The notes below the pieces were generated by a model. The model had not been told where the DNA came from and did not search any database. It saw nothing but the letters and a program-made list of their open reading frames with translations. Position numbers and translations under genes: made by a program. Positions 52,077 through 61,374 of a stretch of DNA of 64,000 nucleotides are shown here, one piece after another (the stretch's first letter is position 1; each line of letters begins with the position of its first letter). This stretch comes from Chitinophaga barathri (GTDB lineage: Bacteria > Bacteroidota > Bacteroidia > Chitinophagales > Chitinophagaceae), in contig NZ_RMBX01000009.1 of assembly GCF_003807585.1 (NCBI RefSeq), forward strand, positions 186,001 through 250,000, written 5' to 3'.

Positions 52077-55000
52077 ATGAGATCTACGCCAGCCACGGTT
52101 AAAAAGAAAGATACTGATAAGAAAAGATCTCAAAAACCTTTCCTTATTGTTGGTATAGGCGCCTCCGCGGGCGGATTGGAAGCGGCCACAGCACTAATAA
52201 CGAACCTCGCGCCGGACACAGGCATGGCATTCGTCTACGTACAACATCTCAGCCCGGACCATAAAAGCATGCTCACCGCCCTTTTATCCAGGTCTACTAA
52301 AATAACCGTACAGGAAGCAACAGACAAGTTATTGATTGAACCGGATCATTTTTATGTGATACCACCAGATAAAGAAATGACGGTAACGGACGGGCACATA
52401 AAATTAACACGCCGCAAAAAAGACCGGTCCGTTAATTTACCTGTTGATGTTTTTTTCGGCTCCCTTGCGGAAAAGCACCCCGGAGGGGTCATTGGCGTCA
52501 TCCTCAGCGGTAATGCCAACGATGGCTCACTAGGATTGGGGGCTATCAAAGCTGCCGGAGGGCTCACCTTTGCACAGGACAGTTCCGCTAAATTCAACGG
52601 CATGCCCAAGTCCGCAATTTCCGCCGGTGTAGTGGATTTTATCCTGGCGCCCAAAGACATTGCGCGGGAATTGAACCGCATCAGCAAATATGATAACCCA
52701 AAGCAAAAAATAGCGAACACCGGCAAAGAAGATGTGATTGACAACAACAATCCGCATTTGAAGAGCATATTTACAATTTTATACGAAAGAATGGGGGTGG
52801 ATTTCAGCCACTACAAAATGAGTACCATCAAAAGGCGTATCCTGCGCAGGATGATGTTATACAATATAAAAACACTGAAGGAATACGCAAAACTGGTGGA
52901 AGAGAAAAGTGATGAAGCATCGATATTATACCAGGATATGCTCATCAATGTCACCAGCTTTTTTAGAGACCCGGATGCCTGCCTGTATTTAAAGAACACC
53001 CTGTTACCCAGGCTGCATAATAATAAAAAGGACGGAGAGACACTGCGCATATGGGTGACCGCCTGCTCTACAGGAGAAGAAGCGTATTCCATTGCCATGA
53101 TTTTATTGGAAATACAAGGAAAAAAATCCAGCCAAATACCGGTTCAGATCTTTGCTACAGACCTGAGTGCGCAGGCTATCGCCAAGGCGCGTATTGGTGA
53201 GTACCAGGCAGAAGAGATCAAATCTGTTTCACCCCAACGCCTGCAACGTTTCTTTACAAAATCGGGTACTAAATACCGTATTGCTAAAGCAGTACGTGAT
53301 ATATGCGCATTCTCCCCACATAACGTATTAAGCGATCCACCATTTTCCCGGGTAGATTTTATAAGCTGCTGCAATATGCTGATCTACCTCGACCTGCCCG
53401 CGCAAAGAAAAGTCATTACCACCTTTCATTATGCATTACAGCCACAAGGATATCTCATGCTGGGAAAATCAGAGACTATCGGCACATCTGACCAGCTTTT
53501 TTCTACCACCAACCAGAAATACAAACTCTATTCGGTTAAGAAAAATTCAGTTGCACGCCTGCAGCCGGACCTTATGCCGCAATTTCTAAAAGGCAAGCCT
53601 GGCGCCAAAAACATACCTGTCAAAACAATTAAGGCCACTCCCGATCAAACGCATGCTCTGGGAAGCGCTATAGATAGAATTTTACTGACGCAATATTTGC
53701 CCGCAAGCGTCGTGATCAATTATGACCAGCAGATCCTCGAGTTTCGGGGCGCAACGGATCTATACCTGACCCACTCATCCGGAAAAGCCACCCTGAATAT
53801 CCTAAAGCTGACACGTCCCGAAATTGCCTTTGAGCTGCGCATCGCCATCCAAAAGGCAATCAGAACGAAACAGGCTGCCCGTAAGGAAAACATTGAAATG
53901 AAGGTCAATGGCTCACTAAGATTGTTCAGTATTGTGGTAGCCCCTCTTCAGATAGAGGGAGAAGAGCCTTTTTTACTCGTACTTTTTTCAGAACAAAAAA
54001 CGGTTGAAATAATTGCAACGGACGATAAGACAGGAAAAAGCACTTCGCTGGCAAAAGACCGCAGAATAAAGAAACTGGAAACCGAACTGGCCATCGTGCG
54101 TGCAGATATGCTTGCTTATGCGCAGGAACAGGAAACAATTACCGAAGAATTGCAAAGCGTCAACGAAGAGGTGGTTTCCAACAATGAAGAATTACAGACC
54201 CTGAATGAAGAACTGGAAACATCCAAAGAAGAGATCGATTCAGCTAATGAAGAACTGATCGTTGCCAACCAGGAATTGCAGACCCGCAATGAATTACTGA
54301 TGGAGTCTTATGAATATTCGGAAGCTATCATTTCTACTATTCACGAGCCAATAGTCATTCTTGACACCAATCTCCGTATCAGGTCCGCCAACAACACATT
54401 TTATAAAACATTTAATATCAACAAACAAACGGCTCTGGACGCCCTGTTTTATGAGGTGGGAGATAAACAATGGGATATCCCCCGTCTCCGGGCATTGCTG
54501 GAAGACATCATTACAAAAAGCACCCGCCTCAGCAATGTTGAAATCACCCATACTTTTCCCGGTATCGGAAAAAGAATAATGTTACTCAACGCCAATCGGA
54601 TTATACAGAAAAATCACCGCGAGCAGCTTATTCTCCTGGCCATTGCGGATGTTACGGAAATTTTACAGCAACAGGAAAGGGAAAAGGCGCTCCTTTATAA
54701 AAATATTGAGGAAAGTAAATTATATACCCGTGAATTAGAAGAGTCTGTACTGAAGGAAACAAATAAACGGAAAGAAGCCGATAAAACCCTGCTGCAAAAA
54801 GAAGAGGAGATTTCGGTTTCCGGGTACAACAAAAGATTCCTGACGGAGTTTTCCGATGAGTTTGCCATTTACAGGATTCATAATAAGTTTTTTAACTCAC
54901 TTGCATTATTCATCGCTGAATTTACAGGACTGGATTACGTTTTGGTTGGAAAAACTGAAGATACAAACACCCATGAACCTGTTATCCAAACTATTGCCAT

Positions 55001-56081
55001 TACATCATTTGGCAAGCTCACGAAAAATATAAAATTTCCGTTGCTTCATGGTCCCGCCGAACAGGTAATAAACGGAGCAGTACGTGCATATCCCGAACAA
55101 TGCAGGCAAACCTTCCCGGAAGACCAGATGCTTACCCGGTTAAAAGTGGAAGGGTATTTAGGCTACCCCTTGCTGGACGTAGAGGGAAAGGCCATGGGAC
55201 TAATTGCAATCATGCACCAGCAGAAGATCAAAGACCCGGAAACAGTAACATCCATTTTAGAAATTGTTGCCAGGCGTGCTGAGCTGGAATTAACCAAGAT
55301 TAAATATGAACTGGCACTTGAAAGGAACAATACAAGCCTGGAGGAAAAGAACCAGGCGCTTGAAGCAGTAAATCACGAACTTAAATCATTTACATACATC
55401 TCCAGCCACGACTTGCAGGAGCCATTACGAAAAATACAGGCATTTTCAGCCCTTATTCTCGAAAAAGAAAAACAGAACCTTTCCGATAGCGGAAAAGACT
55501 ATTTACAGCGTATGAATTCCGCTGCCAGCCGTATGCAGAAACTTCTCGAAGATTTACTGACCTACTCCCGTGCCAATGCCGCTGACCGTACCTATGAAAA
55601 CGTTTATCTTGATAAAGTCGTAGAAGAAGTAAAGACGGATTTAAAAGAAGATATCGAGAGAAAAAATGCCGTCATAGAGGTCACCGGGGTTTGTGTGCCC
55701 AGGGTCATCCCTTTCCAGTTTTACCAGGTAATATACAATCTGCTGAGTAACGCGCTCAAGTTCTCCAATGCCGAAGCGCCCCCACACATAGTTGTTAAAG
55801 GGAAGATCGCGTCGGGCAACAAACTAAAGAACACCCGGCTCTTTCCAAAACAGCGGTACTGCCATATCGTTGTAAAAGATAACGGCATTGGCTTTGAGCC
55901 CCAATTTAGTGAACGTATTTTCGAAGTATTCCAGAAACTCCATGGCAAGGAAGAATACGAAGGAACGGGTATCGGCCTGGCCATCGTCAAAAAAATAGTG
56001 GAGAACCACAATGGTATTATTATCGCCACCAGCCAGCTGGGTAAAGGCGCGACCTTCGACATCTATTTGCCTTCGGAATAA
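52077..56081 (+). CDS. CheB-CheR-PAS-GAF-histidine kinase fusion
   Basis: A 1334-residue multidomain sensor. Residues 20-200 are a CheB methylesterase with triad S30 (GASAGG), H57 (QHLSPDH) and D149 (GNANDGS), with spacing as in E. coli CheB. Residues 225-480 are a CheR methyltransferase (STIKRRILRRM; SAM site VTACSTGEEAYSIAM). A long coiled coil follows (about 665-745; repeated Glu-Glu-Leu pattern), then PAS (about 745-870), a second helix, GAF (about 930-1080), HisKA (H1111 in SSHDLQEP) and HATPase (NLLSNALKFSN, DNGIGF, GTGIGLAIV). All enzymatic centres look intact. No membrane segment. Partner: the receiver 5 nt upstream. Confidence 0.93.
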   Translation: MRSTPATVKKKDTDKKRSQKPFLIVGIGASAGGLEAATALITNLAPDTGMAFVYVQHLSPDHKSMLTALLSRSTKITVQEATDKLLIEPDHFYVIPPDKEMTVTDGHIKLTRRKKDRSVNLPVDVFFGSLAEKHPGGVIGVILSGNANDGSLGLGAIKAAGGLTFAQDSSAKFNGMPKSAISAGVVDFILAPKDIARELNRISKYDNPKQKIANTGKEDVIDNNNPHLKSIFTILYERMGVDFSHYKMSTIKRRILRRMMLYNIKTLKEYAKLVEEKSDEASILYQDMLINVTSFFRDPDACLYLKNTLLPRLHNNKKDGETLRIWVTACSTGEEAYSIAMILLEIQGKKSSQIPVQIFATDLSAQAIAKARIGEYQAEEIKSVSPQRLQRFFTKSGTKYRIAKAVRDICAFSPHNVLSDPPFSRVDFISCCNMLIYLDLPAQRKVITTFHYALQPQGYLMLGKSETIGTSDQLFSTTNQKYKLYSVKKNSVARLQPDLMPQFLKGKPGAKNIPVKTIKATPDQTHALGSAIDRILLTQYLPASVVINYDQQILEFRGATDLYLTHSSGKATLNILKLTRPEIAFELRIAIQKAIRTKQAARKENIEMKVNGSLRLFSIVVAPLQIEGEEPFLLVLFSEQKTVEIIATDDKTGKSTSLAKDRRIKKLETELAIVRADMLAYAQEQETITEELQSVNEEVVSNNEELQTLNEELETSKEEIDSANEELIVANQELQTRNELLMESYEYSEAIISTIHEPIVILDTNLRIRSANNTFYKTFNINKQTALDALFYEVGDKQWDIPRLRALLEDIITKSTRLSNVEITHTFPGIGKRIMLLNANRIIQKNHREQLILLAIADVTEILQQQEREKALLYKNIEESKLYTRELEESVLKETNKRKEADKTLLQKEEEISVSGYNKRFLTEFSDEFAIYRIHNKFFNSLALFIAEFTGLDYVLVGKTEDTNTHEPVIQTIAITSFGKLTKNIKFPLLHGPAEQVINGAVRAYPEQCRQTFPEDQMLTRLKVEGYLGYPLLDVEGKAMGLIAIMHQQKIKDPETVTSILEIVARRAELELTKIKYELALERNNTSLEEKNQALEAVNHELKSFTYISSHDLQEPLRKIQAFSALILEKEKQNLSDSGKDYLQRMNSAASRMQKLLEDLLTYSRANAADRTYENVYLDKVVEEVKTDLKEDIERKNAVIEVTGVCVPRVIPFQFYQVIYNLLSNALKFSNAEAPPHIVVKGKIASGNKLKNTRLFPKQRYCHIVVKDNGIGFEPQFSERIFEVFQKLHGKEEYEGTGIGLAIVKKIVENHNGIIIATSQLGKGATFDIYLPSE

Positions 56082-56680
56082 AATTGTTTTGCTATTTCAT
56101 CCTGCAGTTTCGTGCAAAGCACTTTTAACGGCTTGTTTTTATTGGCTGCAATCCAGCTTTTCATATCCTTTAACGTAAAGGTTTCAATTATATCTTCAAT
56201 CAGCCCGGGGGATGTAGTGATCTTTTTCCTCCCGTCGCAATGGTGCATGATGTAATCATATATCAACACTTTTACGCCCTCTTCATTTCTTAAATTTATT
56301 TCCCAGGCCCGTATTGTAGAAGAATACGGACTGGGTGAAGATACCCAGTTACATTTGGCGGAATCCCCCTGAAACAATAAAAGTTTCTCGAGGATCTGCC
56401 GGTCCGCATTAAAAAAAGAAGCCACCGCGTTAAAGTAAACTATACTATCCTTCAGGAAGTCTTCACGGCTTTTTTTGTAAAAATCCAACAATGCTGTATC
56501 CTTTATTATGTGGAGCACAAAATTACAACTGAGACTGTCCATTAGTCCTCCGAACAGGGGCTCAATTTTTGATGCAGTAAATATCTCCTGTTCAGGCACC
56601 TTTGCCGTTGAATCCTGCCTTTCACCCGGTGATTGACAGGCTGCAAAGCAGATCACAAATATTATTAACACATTTCGCAT
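56063..56680 (-). CDS. lipoprotein of unknown function
   Basis: A 205-residue protein from the Met at 56680 (MRNVLIIFVICFAAC, lipobox FAAC). Longer frames start at 56692 or 56746 but put charged residues before the signal. The mature part is mainly helical with two Cys (SLSCNFVLHI, HHCDGRKKI) that may pair. I recognise no family. Its 3' end overlaps the converging kinase gene by 19 nt, and the TlpA-type gene lies upstream in the same direction. Confidence 0.7.
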   Translation of the reverse strand: MRNVLIIFVICFAACQSPGERQDSTAKVPEQEIFTASKIEPLFGGLMDSLSCNFVLHIIKDTALLDFYKKSREDFLKDSIVYFNAVASFFNADRQILEKLLLFQGDSAKCNWVSSPSPYSSTIRAWEINLRNEEGVKVLIYDYIMHHCDGRKKITTSPGLIEDIIETFTLKDMKSWIAANKNKPLKVLCTKLQDEIAKQFYSEGK

Positions 56681-56768
56681 AGGTTTTATCATGTATAGGT
56701 TGTATTGTGTATGCCTGAATGCAGGCATTCCTTTTACTGGCAGCAACGGGAATATTTTGCAATTTATC

Positions 56769-57983
56769 TCACTTCCCTTGCAGTATCCCGCTCAATTCAT
56801 CAAACCCGCCGGAACTCGCACTAAAAAAGATCTCCCCGCTTTTACTGACCAGCATATAGGTCGGGAATGTCGTCACCGACAATTCCCCCACCATCGTATA
56901 CTTCCTGTCTTTCATATTGCAGAATATCTGCGGCCACGTGAGCTTGTTTTCCCGGAAGATCTCCTCCGCTCTGGCATATTTCTCCGGGTCGTCAAAACAC
57001 ACGCTGACGAACGGGACTTTGGTCTTTACTTTATCATGCAGCGCTCTCAAATCGGGCATACCCGCTATGCAGGGTTTGCACCAGGTGCCCCAGAAATCCA
57101 ATAACAGGTATTCTTCCGCGTTTTTGAAGTACGGCTCCAGCTGCCGCATATATTTTTCCGGCATTTTCAGCGTCAGCCGCTTTTCCTTCAGCTGCCGCAT
57201 ATAGACGGTCTGCCAGTCTCCGCTAATGCTGTCTACCTTATACAACTTTTCCCCTATCACCAGGGTATCCGCCCACCTGTAAATGTTTTTATAAACAAGC
57301 CGGGTTGTCATTGTCACCAGGTCCTGCTGCAACACCCCGTTTTCTTTTACCTTCATGGATATGGTATGGTCAGGAGCGGTATAGTACCGTTTTAATAAAA
57401 AAATACTGTCGTCTCCCATTTTCACCACCCCGCTCTTACCCAGGGATACACCAAGCGGCATCTCGTTCAGACAGGAATCCGGATAGGATACCCCTGTATT
57501 AAATGGATAAAAATACATCTCGGATGGGAAGAAGACAGTCTGCTTACCGTTACAAAAAGGCAGGTCTATTACGGTCCGCGGCACGGCGCTCTCCGGGTAA
57601 TTGCTTTTCTTCCATTTTTTCAGTGAATCGTACACGTAGCTATGTACCATCTCTTTTTTCAGAAAGGGATTATAACGTTGCAGGATGCAGACCTCCAGCC
57701 CGCTCTTTCCTGTCCTCCTTGTCAATACCTGTAAGGCGGGAACCTCTCCGCATTCCGTTTCCCCTTTTGAACCATAGCGTACCGCCCACAGGACGCTGTC
57801 CGGTTTTTTCCCGGCGCACCATATCTGTACCTCCTTCAGCGTAACGATTTCCCTTCCGGTACCCCTGGACTGGTTGATTTCGTTCAGCGCAAGACTGACA
57901 CTAATATCCCGTTCCTGCGCTATGGCGAAGACCGGAAGGATCAACAGCCAGCTTATCAATAGGTTTCTGCCGTAAATTTTCAT
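56769..57983 (-). CDS. TlpA-type thioredoxin-like protein
   Basis: A 404-residue exported protein (signal MKIYGRNLLISWLLILPVF, cleavage near AIAQ). Residues 25-265 have no clear match. A C-terminal TlpA/redoxin domain contains LLLDFWGTWCKPCIAGMPDL with C302 and C305 and the cis-Pro loop VTTFPTYMLV. A periplasmic thiol-disulfide role is inferred from the family. It lies 88 nt before the lipoprotein gene and may be co-transcribed with it; no sugar-uptake genes are adjacent, unlike the redoxin at 15869. Confidence 0.85.
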   Translation of the reverse strand: MKIYGRNLLISWLLILPVFAIAQERDISVSLALNEINQSRGTGREIVTLKEVQIWCAGKKPDSVLWAVRYGSKGETECGEVPALQVLTRRTGKSGLEVCILQRYNPFLKKEMVHSYVYDSLKKWKKSNYPESAVPRTVIDLPFCNGKQTVFFPSEMYFYPFNTGVSYPDSCLNEMPLGVSLGKSGVVKMGDDSIFLLKRYYTAPDHTISMKVKENGVLQQDLVTMTTRLVYKNIYRWADTLVIGEKLYKVDSISGDWQTVYMRQLKEKRLTLKMPEKYMRQLEPYFKNAEEYLLLDFWGTWCKPCIAGMPDLRALHDKVKTKVPFVSVCFDDPEKYARAEEIFRENKLTWPQIFCNMKDRKYTMVGELSVTTFPTYMLVSKSGEIFFSASSGGFDELSGILQGK

Positions 57984-58154
57984 GTTTACTGTACGTTTTG
58001 GTTGTCCGTTGAGAAAATGCTATATCAATACAAACTATCGTTGCTAAATTTAATGTAAAAGTTTTATAATTCATGCCCTTATCCCCCTTCCCACCCCAAT
58101 TAAGCTTACCTTCACCGGAATACGGATAATTCTGTCCCTATAATCCTCCAACAG

Positions 58155-58751
58155 GTGCAACAAGTCTTCGAGACGCTCATCAACAGTTTCATTGAAAATA
58201 AAGTAGGTATTGCTGAAAATTTCCTGAGCGCCCAACTGGCAGGCGATCTCAGGAACAACCTGACCGGTCTTTACGACGGGCACCAGATGCGGGCCGCCGG
58301 TACTGGCAACAACGAACTGGTAGCGCACAACAAAGCCGTCCGCAGCGATATGATCTACTGGCTGGACAAAGCCCATGACAACATACATGAAAACGCTTTT
58401 TTTACTGTGATGGACGCTTTTATACTTTACCTGAACAGCTCCTGTTATACCGGCATCACAGGTTATGAATTCCACTATGCCCTGTATGAAACAGGCAGCT
58501 TCTACAAAAAACACCTGGATCAGTTCCGCAACAACCAGAGCCGGCAATACTCCATGATCATTTACCTGAACACAGACTGGATCGCCGGAGACGGCGGACA
58601 ATTGTCCATCCACCACGCGGGAGCCGCATCGCAGGAAATAGACCCTACCGGGGGTAAAACTGTATTTTTTAAAAGCAGTGAGCTGGAGCATGAAGTGCTG
58701 GTGGCCAACAAACCCAGGATGAGCATTACCGGCTGGCTGAAAAAGGATTAA
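58155..58751 (+). CDS. 2OG-Fe(II) dioxygenase
   Basis: A 198-residue protein starting at GTG 58155. The iron facial triad H120-x-D122 (KKHLDQF) and H179 (ELEHEVL) is complete, and R188 (KPRMSITGW) can bind 2-oxoglutarate. The double-stranded beta-helix resembles prolyl-4-hydroxylase-like enzymes of the PiuC/SM-20 kind. Substrate unknown: a protein residue or small molecule. Single gene with no operon partner. Confidence 0.87.
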   Translation: MQQVFETLINSFIENKVGIAENFLSAQLAGDLRNNLTGLYDGHQMRAAGTGNNELVAHNKAVRSDMIYWLDKAHDNIHENAFFTVMDAFILYLNSSCYTGITGYEFHYALYETGSFYKKHLDQFRNNQSRQYSMIIYLNTDWIAGDGGQLSIHHAGAASQEIDPTGGKTVFFKSSELEHEVLVANKPRMSITGWLKKD

Positions 58752-58861
58752 CTCCACCATTCCGGTATATGACCCGCGGCCACTCTCCCGATACCAACTT
58801 CAAGACCGCGCCCGGCCTATTCAACAACAATCCGTAACGATCCATCTCAAAATAATTTTTC

Positions 58862-58877
58862 GTAACCAATTGGTTAC
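58862..58877. promoter_or_regulatory. perfect 16-bp palindrome, candidate operator
   Basis: GTAACCAATTGGTTAC is its own reverse complement and lies 64 nt before the SRPBCC start. A -7-like TATATTTA follows at 58881, so the palindrome would sit between the promoter boxes. SRPBCC/AHSA1 genes are often controlled by ArsR-type dimeric repressors, but no such gene is adjacent here. Confidence 0.65.
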
Positions 58878-58941
58878 ACTTATATTTACATAAGAAAGCC
58901 GTTATGGCTAACAGTTGTTTCTAACCAAAAATAACCGTGTC

Positions 58942-59778
58942 ATGTCATTACTCGTAATTGAACGCACCTACCGGGCTCCGGTGGAGAAAGTCTGGGAAGC
59001 CCTCACCAATAAGGAACAGATGAAGGAATGGTATTTTGATGTGTCTGATTTTAAACCTGAACCAGGTTTCCGTTTTCATTTCACAGGTGAAAACGAAGGG
59101 ATTGTTTTCAGGCACGAATGTGTGGTAGTGGAAGCACGGAAGCCTGAAAAACTGTCCTACACCTGGCGGTACGATGGGTATACCGGGGAATCGCTGGTCA
59201 CTTTCGAGCTTTTTAAAGCGGAACAAGACAGCACCCGCCTGAAACTGACCCATTCCGGCACCGATACTTTCACGCACCCGGATTTTGACAAGGCAGACTT
59301 TACAACAGGCTGGAATGCCATCCTCGGCGATTCACTGCGCAACTTTCTGGAGAAAGGCGATATTAAAAAATCCGCCCGGATCAATGCCCCGGCCCATATT
59401 ATCTGGGACATCCTGCTCCACCCGGACAACCAGTGGGGCCTGGCGTTTGGCGGTGGCGCCACCGTTGAAACAAACTGGAACACCGGCTCCACCGTCATCT
59501 GGAAAGACACAGCCGGGAACATCGGCGCAAACGGCATCGTGGAAACGATCCAGCCGGAGGCATCCCTGCACATACGTTATTACGATGACATTCGCCCGCC
59601 CGCCGGTACGCCTTTGGGCGATTATGCCGAACAGTTCAGGCTGGAACCCCATCCGGACGGCAGCCATACCTTACACATCCGCGCCGGGCTGCTTTCTAAA
59701 AGGGATATCCCCTTCCATACGGATATGTGGGAGAAGGCAATTGTTATCATCAAAGACCTTGCGGAGAAAAGAAAATAA
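58942..59778 (+). CDS. tandem SRPBCC (AHSA1-like) protein
   Basis: 278 residues from ATG 58942 (a TTG at 58915 would add nine residues without clear benefit). Residues 1-140 are a complete AHSA1/SRPBCC module (ERTYRAPVEKVWEALTNKEQ, FDVSDFKPEPG, WNAILGDSLRNFLE). Residues 143-278 are a second module with SARINAPAHIIWDILLHPDN. The fold binds hydrophobic ligands; family members also stimulate Hsp90. Two modules in one chain are less usual than one. A palindromic operator-like site lies upstream and the repeat element starts 4 nt after the stop. Confidence 0.85.
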   Translation: MSLLVIERTYRAPVEKVWEALTNKEQMKEWYFDVSDFKPEPGFRFHFTGENEGIVFRHECVVVEARKPEKLSYTWRYDGYTGESLVTFELFKAEQDSTRLKLTHSGTDTFTHPDFDKADFTTGWNAILGDSLRNFLEKGDIKKSARINAPAHIIWDILLHPDNQWGLAFGGGATVETNWNTGSTVIWKDTAGNIGANGIVETIQPEASLHIRYYDDIRPPAGTPLGDYAEQFRLEPHPDGSHTLHIRAGLLSKRDIPFHTDMWEKAIVIIKDLAEKRK

Positions 59779-59782
59779 CGTA

Positions 59783-59940
59783 CGTCATTGTGAAAAGGCC
59801 GTCATTGCGAGGAGCAGCGGAGGATTTGTGCAGGAGCCGCGACGAAGCAATCTCCATATCCTGGAGTACTTCCATCCGATGCAGGAGATTGCTTCGTCGC
59901 CCTACTCACCTTAGCGCTGCTGCTCCTCGCAATGACGGGA
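59783..59940 (-). repeat. palindromic interspersed element, copy 2 (inverted)
   Basis: Reverse-oriented copy of the element at 48345-48502. Outer perfect inverted repeats are GTCATTGCGAGGAGCAGC (59801-59818) / GCTGCTCCTCGCAATGAC (59919-59936), and inner ones are GCGACGAAGCAATCTCC (59839-59855) / GGAGATTGCTTCGTCGC (59884-59900). The flank CGTCATTGTGAAAAGG is shared with copy 1. It begins 4 nt after the SRPBCC stop codon. Confidence 0.9.
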
Positions 59941-59950
59941 TTGTCCCTAG

Positions 59951-59984
59951 CCCTATTGCTCCTGGCAATGACGGGCTTTGGGCC
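59951..59984 (-). repeat. fragment of the palindromic element
   Basis: CCTGGCAATGACGGGC followed by TTTGGGCC matches, in reverse, the first end of copy 1 (GGCCCAAATCCCGTCATTGC). It adjoins copy 2 and looks like a degraded third end. The remaining intergenic sequence to 60282 shows no gene or clear signal. Confidence 0.6.
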
Positions 59985-60282
59985 AGCCTGGGGCACTCAT
60001 GTGGAGGATCAGCACCGAAGTCCGGATTCCAAACCTCTGCACTTTCAGTACAGAGTATTTTATTTCTATACACCACTGCATCACCCACTGGCTGAAAAAG
60101 GATTAATACTCATTTTTCGAAAACATTCAACACCGGTCGAACAGACATTAGATATTCACTAATCCCGGTTCGACCACGCTTAAAAGATATCTAAACCCGC
60201 TTATACCGGCGTTCGTATCTGGCAAATTGTCCCCCGGAAAGACCAGTTCCCATTGACTTATCTTTAGTCAAAAACACTTTTT

Positions 60283-61101
60283 ATGGGAACACAAACAGGC
60301 ATATTAAAATTCACAGGACGGCTGGGCAACGTCATCGGTTACCGCGTGGGCGGCAAATACCACCTGCGCACCATGCCGGAGCAGGTACGCCAAAGCCCGC
60401 GTAGCAAAGCCAGCAGCCGACAGTTCGGCAAAGCCAGCAAACTGGGCGCCGCCATGCGCCATGCCCTCACCGGGCTAACGGACATCCCTCATGAAAGCAC
60501 GCTGGTAAACCGGCTGAATAAAGCCCTGCTGGGCGTGCTGAGAGAAGATGACCTGCACCGTACCAAACGGTTTATTCCAAGACATACCCAGGGATTAACG
60601 GGCTTCTGCCTCACCCCGCACGCCGGGTTATCCAGGCTGCTCACCGTCACCCCGGATATTTCCCGGGACAACGATGGCATCATCACCGTGAGCATACCCG
60701 CCATGGAAACATTTAACAGTAACCCCCAGGCCACGCACCTCAGCATTAAGGCAGTGGTAGTAAACATCCACCATGGTTGCACAGCCGCTGACGCGATAAC
60801 ATCAGAACCCGTTTTGCTGGAAGCAGGCAGGCCCTCGGATGCATTTACGCTACAAGTACCCGCGCAACCCGACGCAATAAGCTGTGTGCTACTGGAAGTA
60901 ATCTCCCTGCGGATGGAGAACGGCCGCATGTACCAGCTACAAAACAGGAAATACACAGCCGCTGAAGTGATCGCTGTGTTGCCACCGCAACAGGAGCCCC
61001 GGGCTATCACTTACTCCTGGGATGCAATGCAGGTTCAATACCACAACCATCCAATACCCTGCCTGCCGGGTATGATCATCCATTCACCGCAACGGGAATA
61101 A
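60283..61101 (+). CDS. conserved protein of unknown function (DUF6266-like)
   Basis: A 272-residue protein without signal peptide or membrane segment. The N-terminus has a distinctive short repeat-like pattern, GILKFTGRLGNVIGYRVGGK followed by YHLRTMPEQV and the Ser/Arg/Lys-rich RSKASSRQFGKASKLGAAMR. It resembles a Bacteroidota family (DUF6266-like) with GxxxFxG-xxGN-xxYxxxGK; this match is from memory and unconfirmed. The rest (about 110-272) seems to be beta-sandwich. Isolated gene; function unknown. Confidence 0.6.
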   Translation: MGTQTGILKFTGRLGNVIGYRVGGKYHLRTMPEQVRQSPRSKASSRQFGKASKLGAAMRHALTGLTDIPHESTLVNRLNKALLGVLREDDLHRTKRFIPRHTQGLTGFCLTPHAGLSRLLTVTPDISRDNDGIITVSIPAMETFNSNPQATHLSIKAVVVNIHHGCTAADAITSEPVLLEAGRPSDAFTLQVPAQPDAISCVLLEVISLRMENGRMYQLQNRKYTAAEVIAVLPPQQEPRAITYSWDAMQVQYHNHPIPCLPGMIIHSPQRE

Positions 61102-61374
61102 AAATGACCGCCACAATGATAAATATACCTGTGATCTTCATACCCGGCAGCCCAATGCCAGCAGCCCCCTTATGCCTGTTCACTTCATTTTCCCTTCAAA
61201 CATGCATCTTCTCCACGCTTCACTTACCTGGCACCACATTTTTCTCTTCAAAAACACCCCTTTTCAGGACCTCATGTACCGTTTTGATCACCGGAACATG
61301 CCGCACATCCGGTAAAAAGCCGTACGCAACCTCTTTAACATGATCTCCAACTCATTTCCACACCATCTCCGCAG

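Noticed and set aside
58071..58760. 229-codon minus-strand frame
   Set aside because: Antisense to the 2OG-Fe(II) oxygenase, whose facial triad and Arg are complete.
61104..61343. 79-codon frame after the DUF6266-like gene
   Set aside because: Composition (Ser/Thr/Phe/Pro) is that of non-coding pyrimidine-rich DNA; it follows the previous stop by chance.
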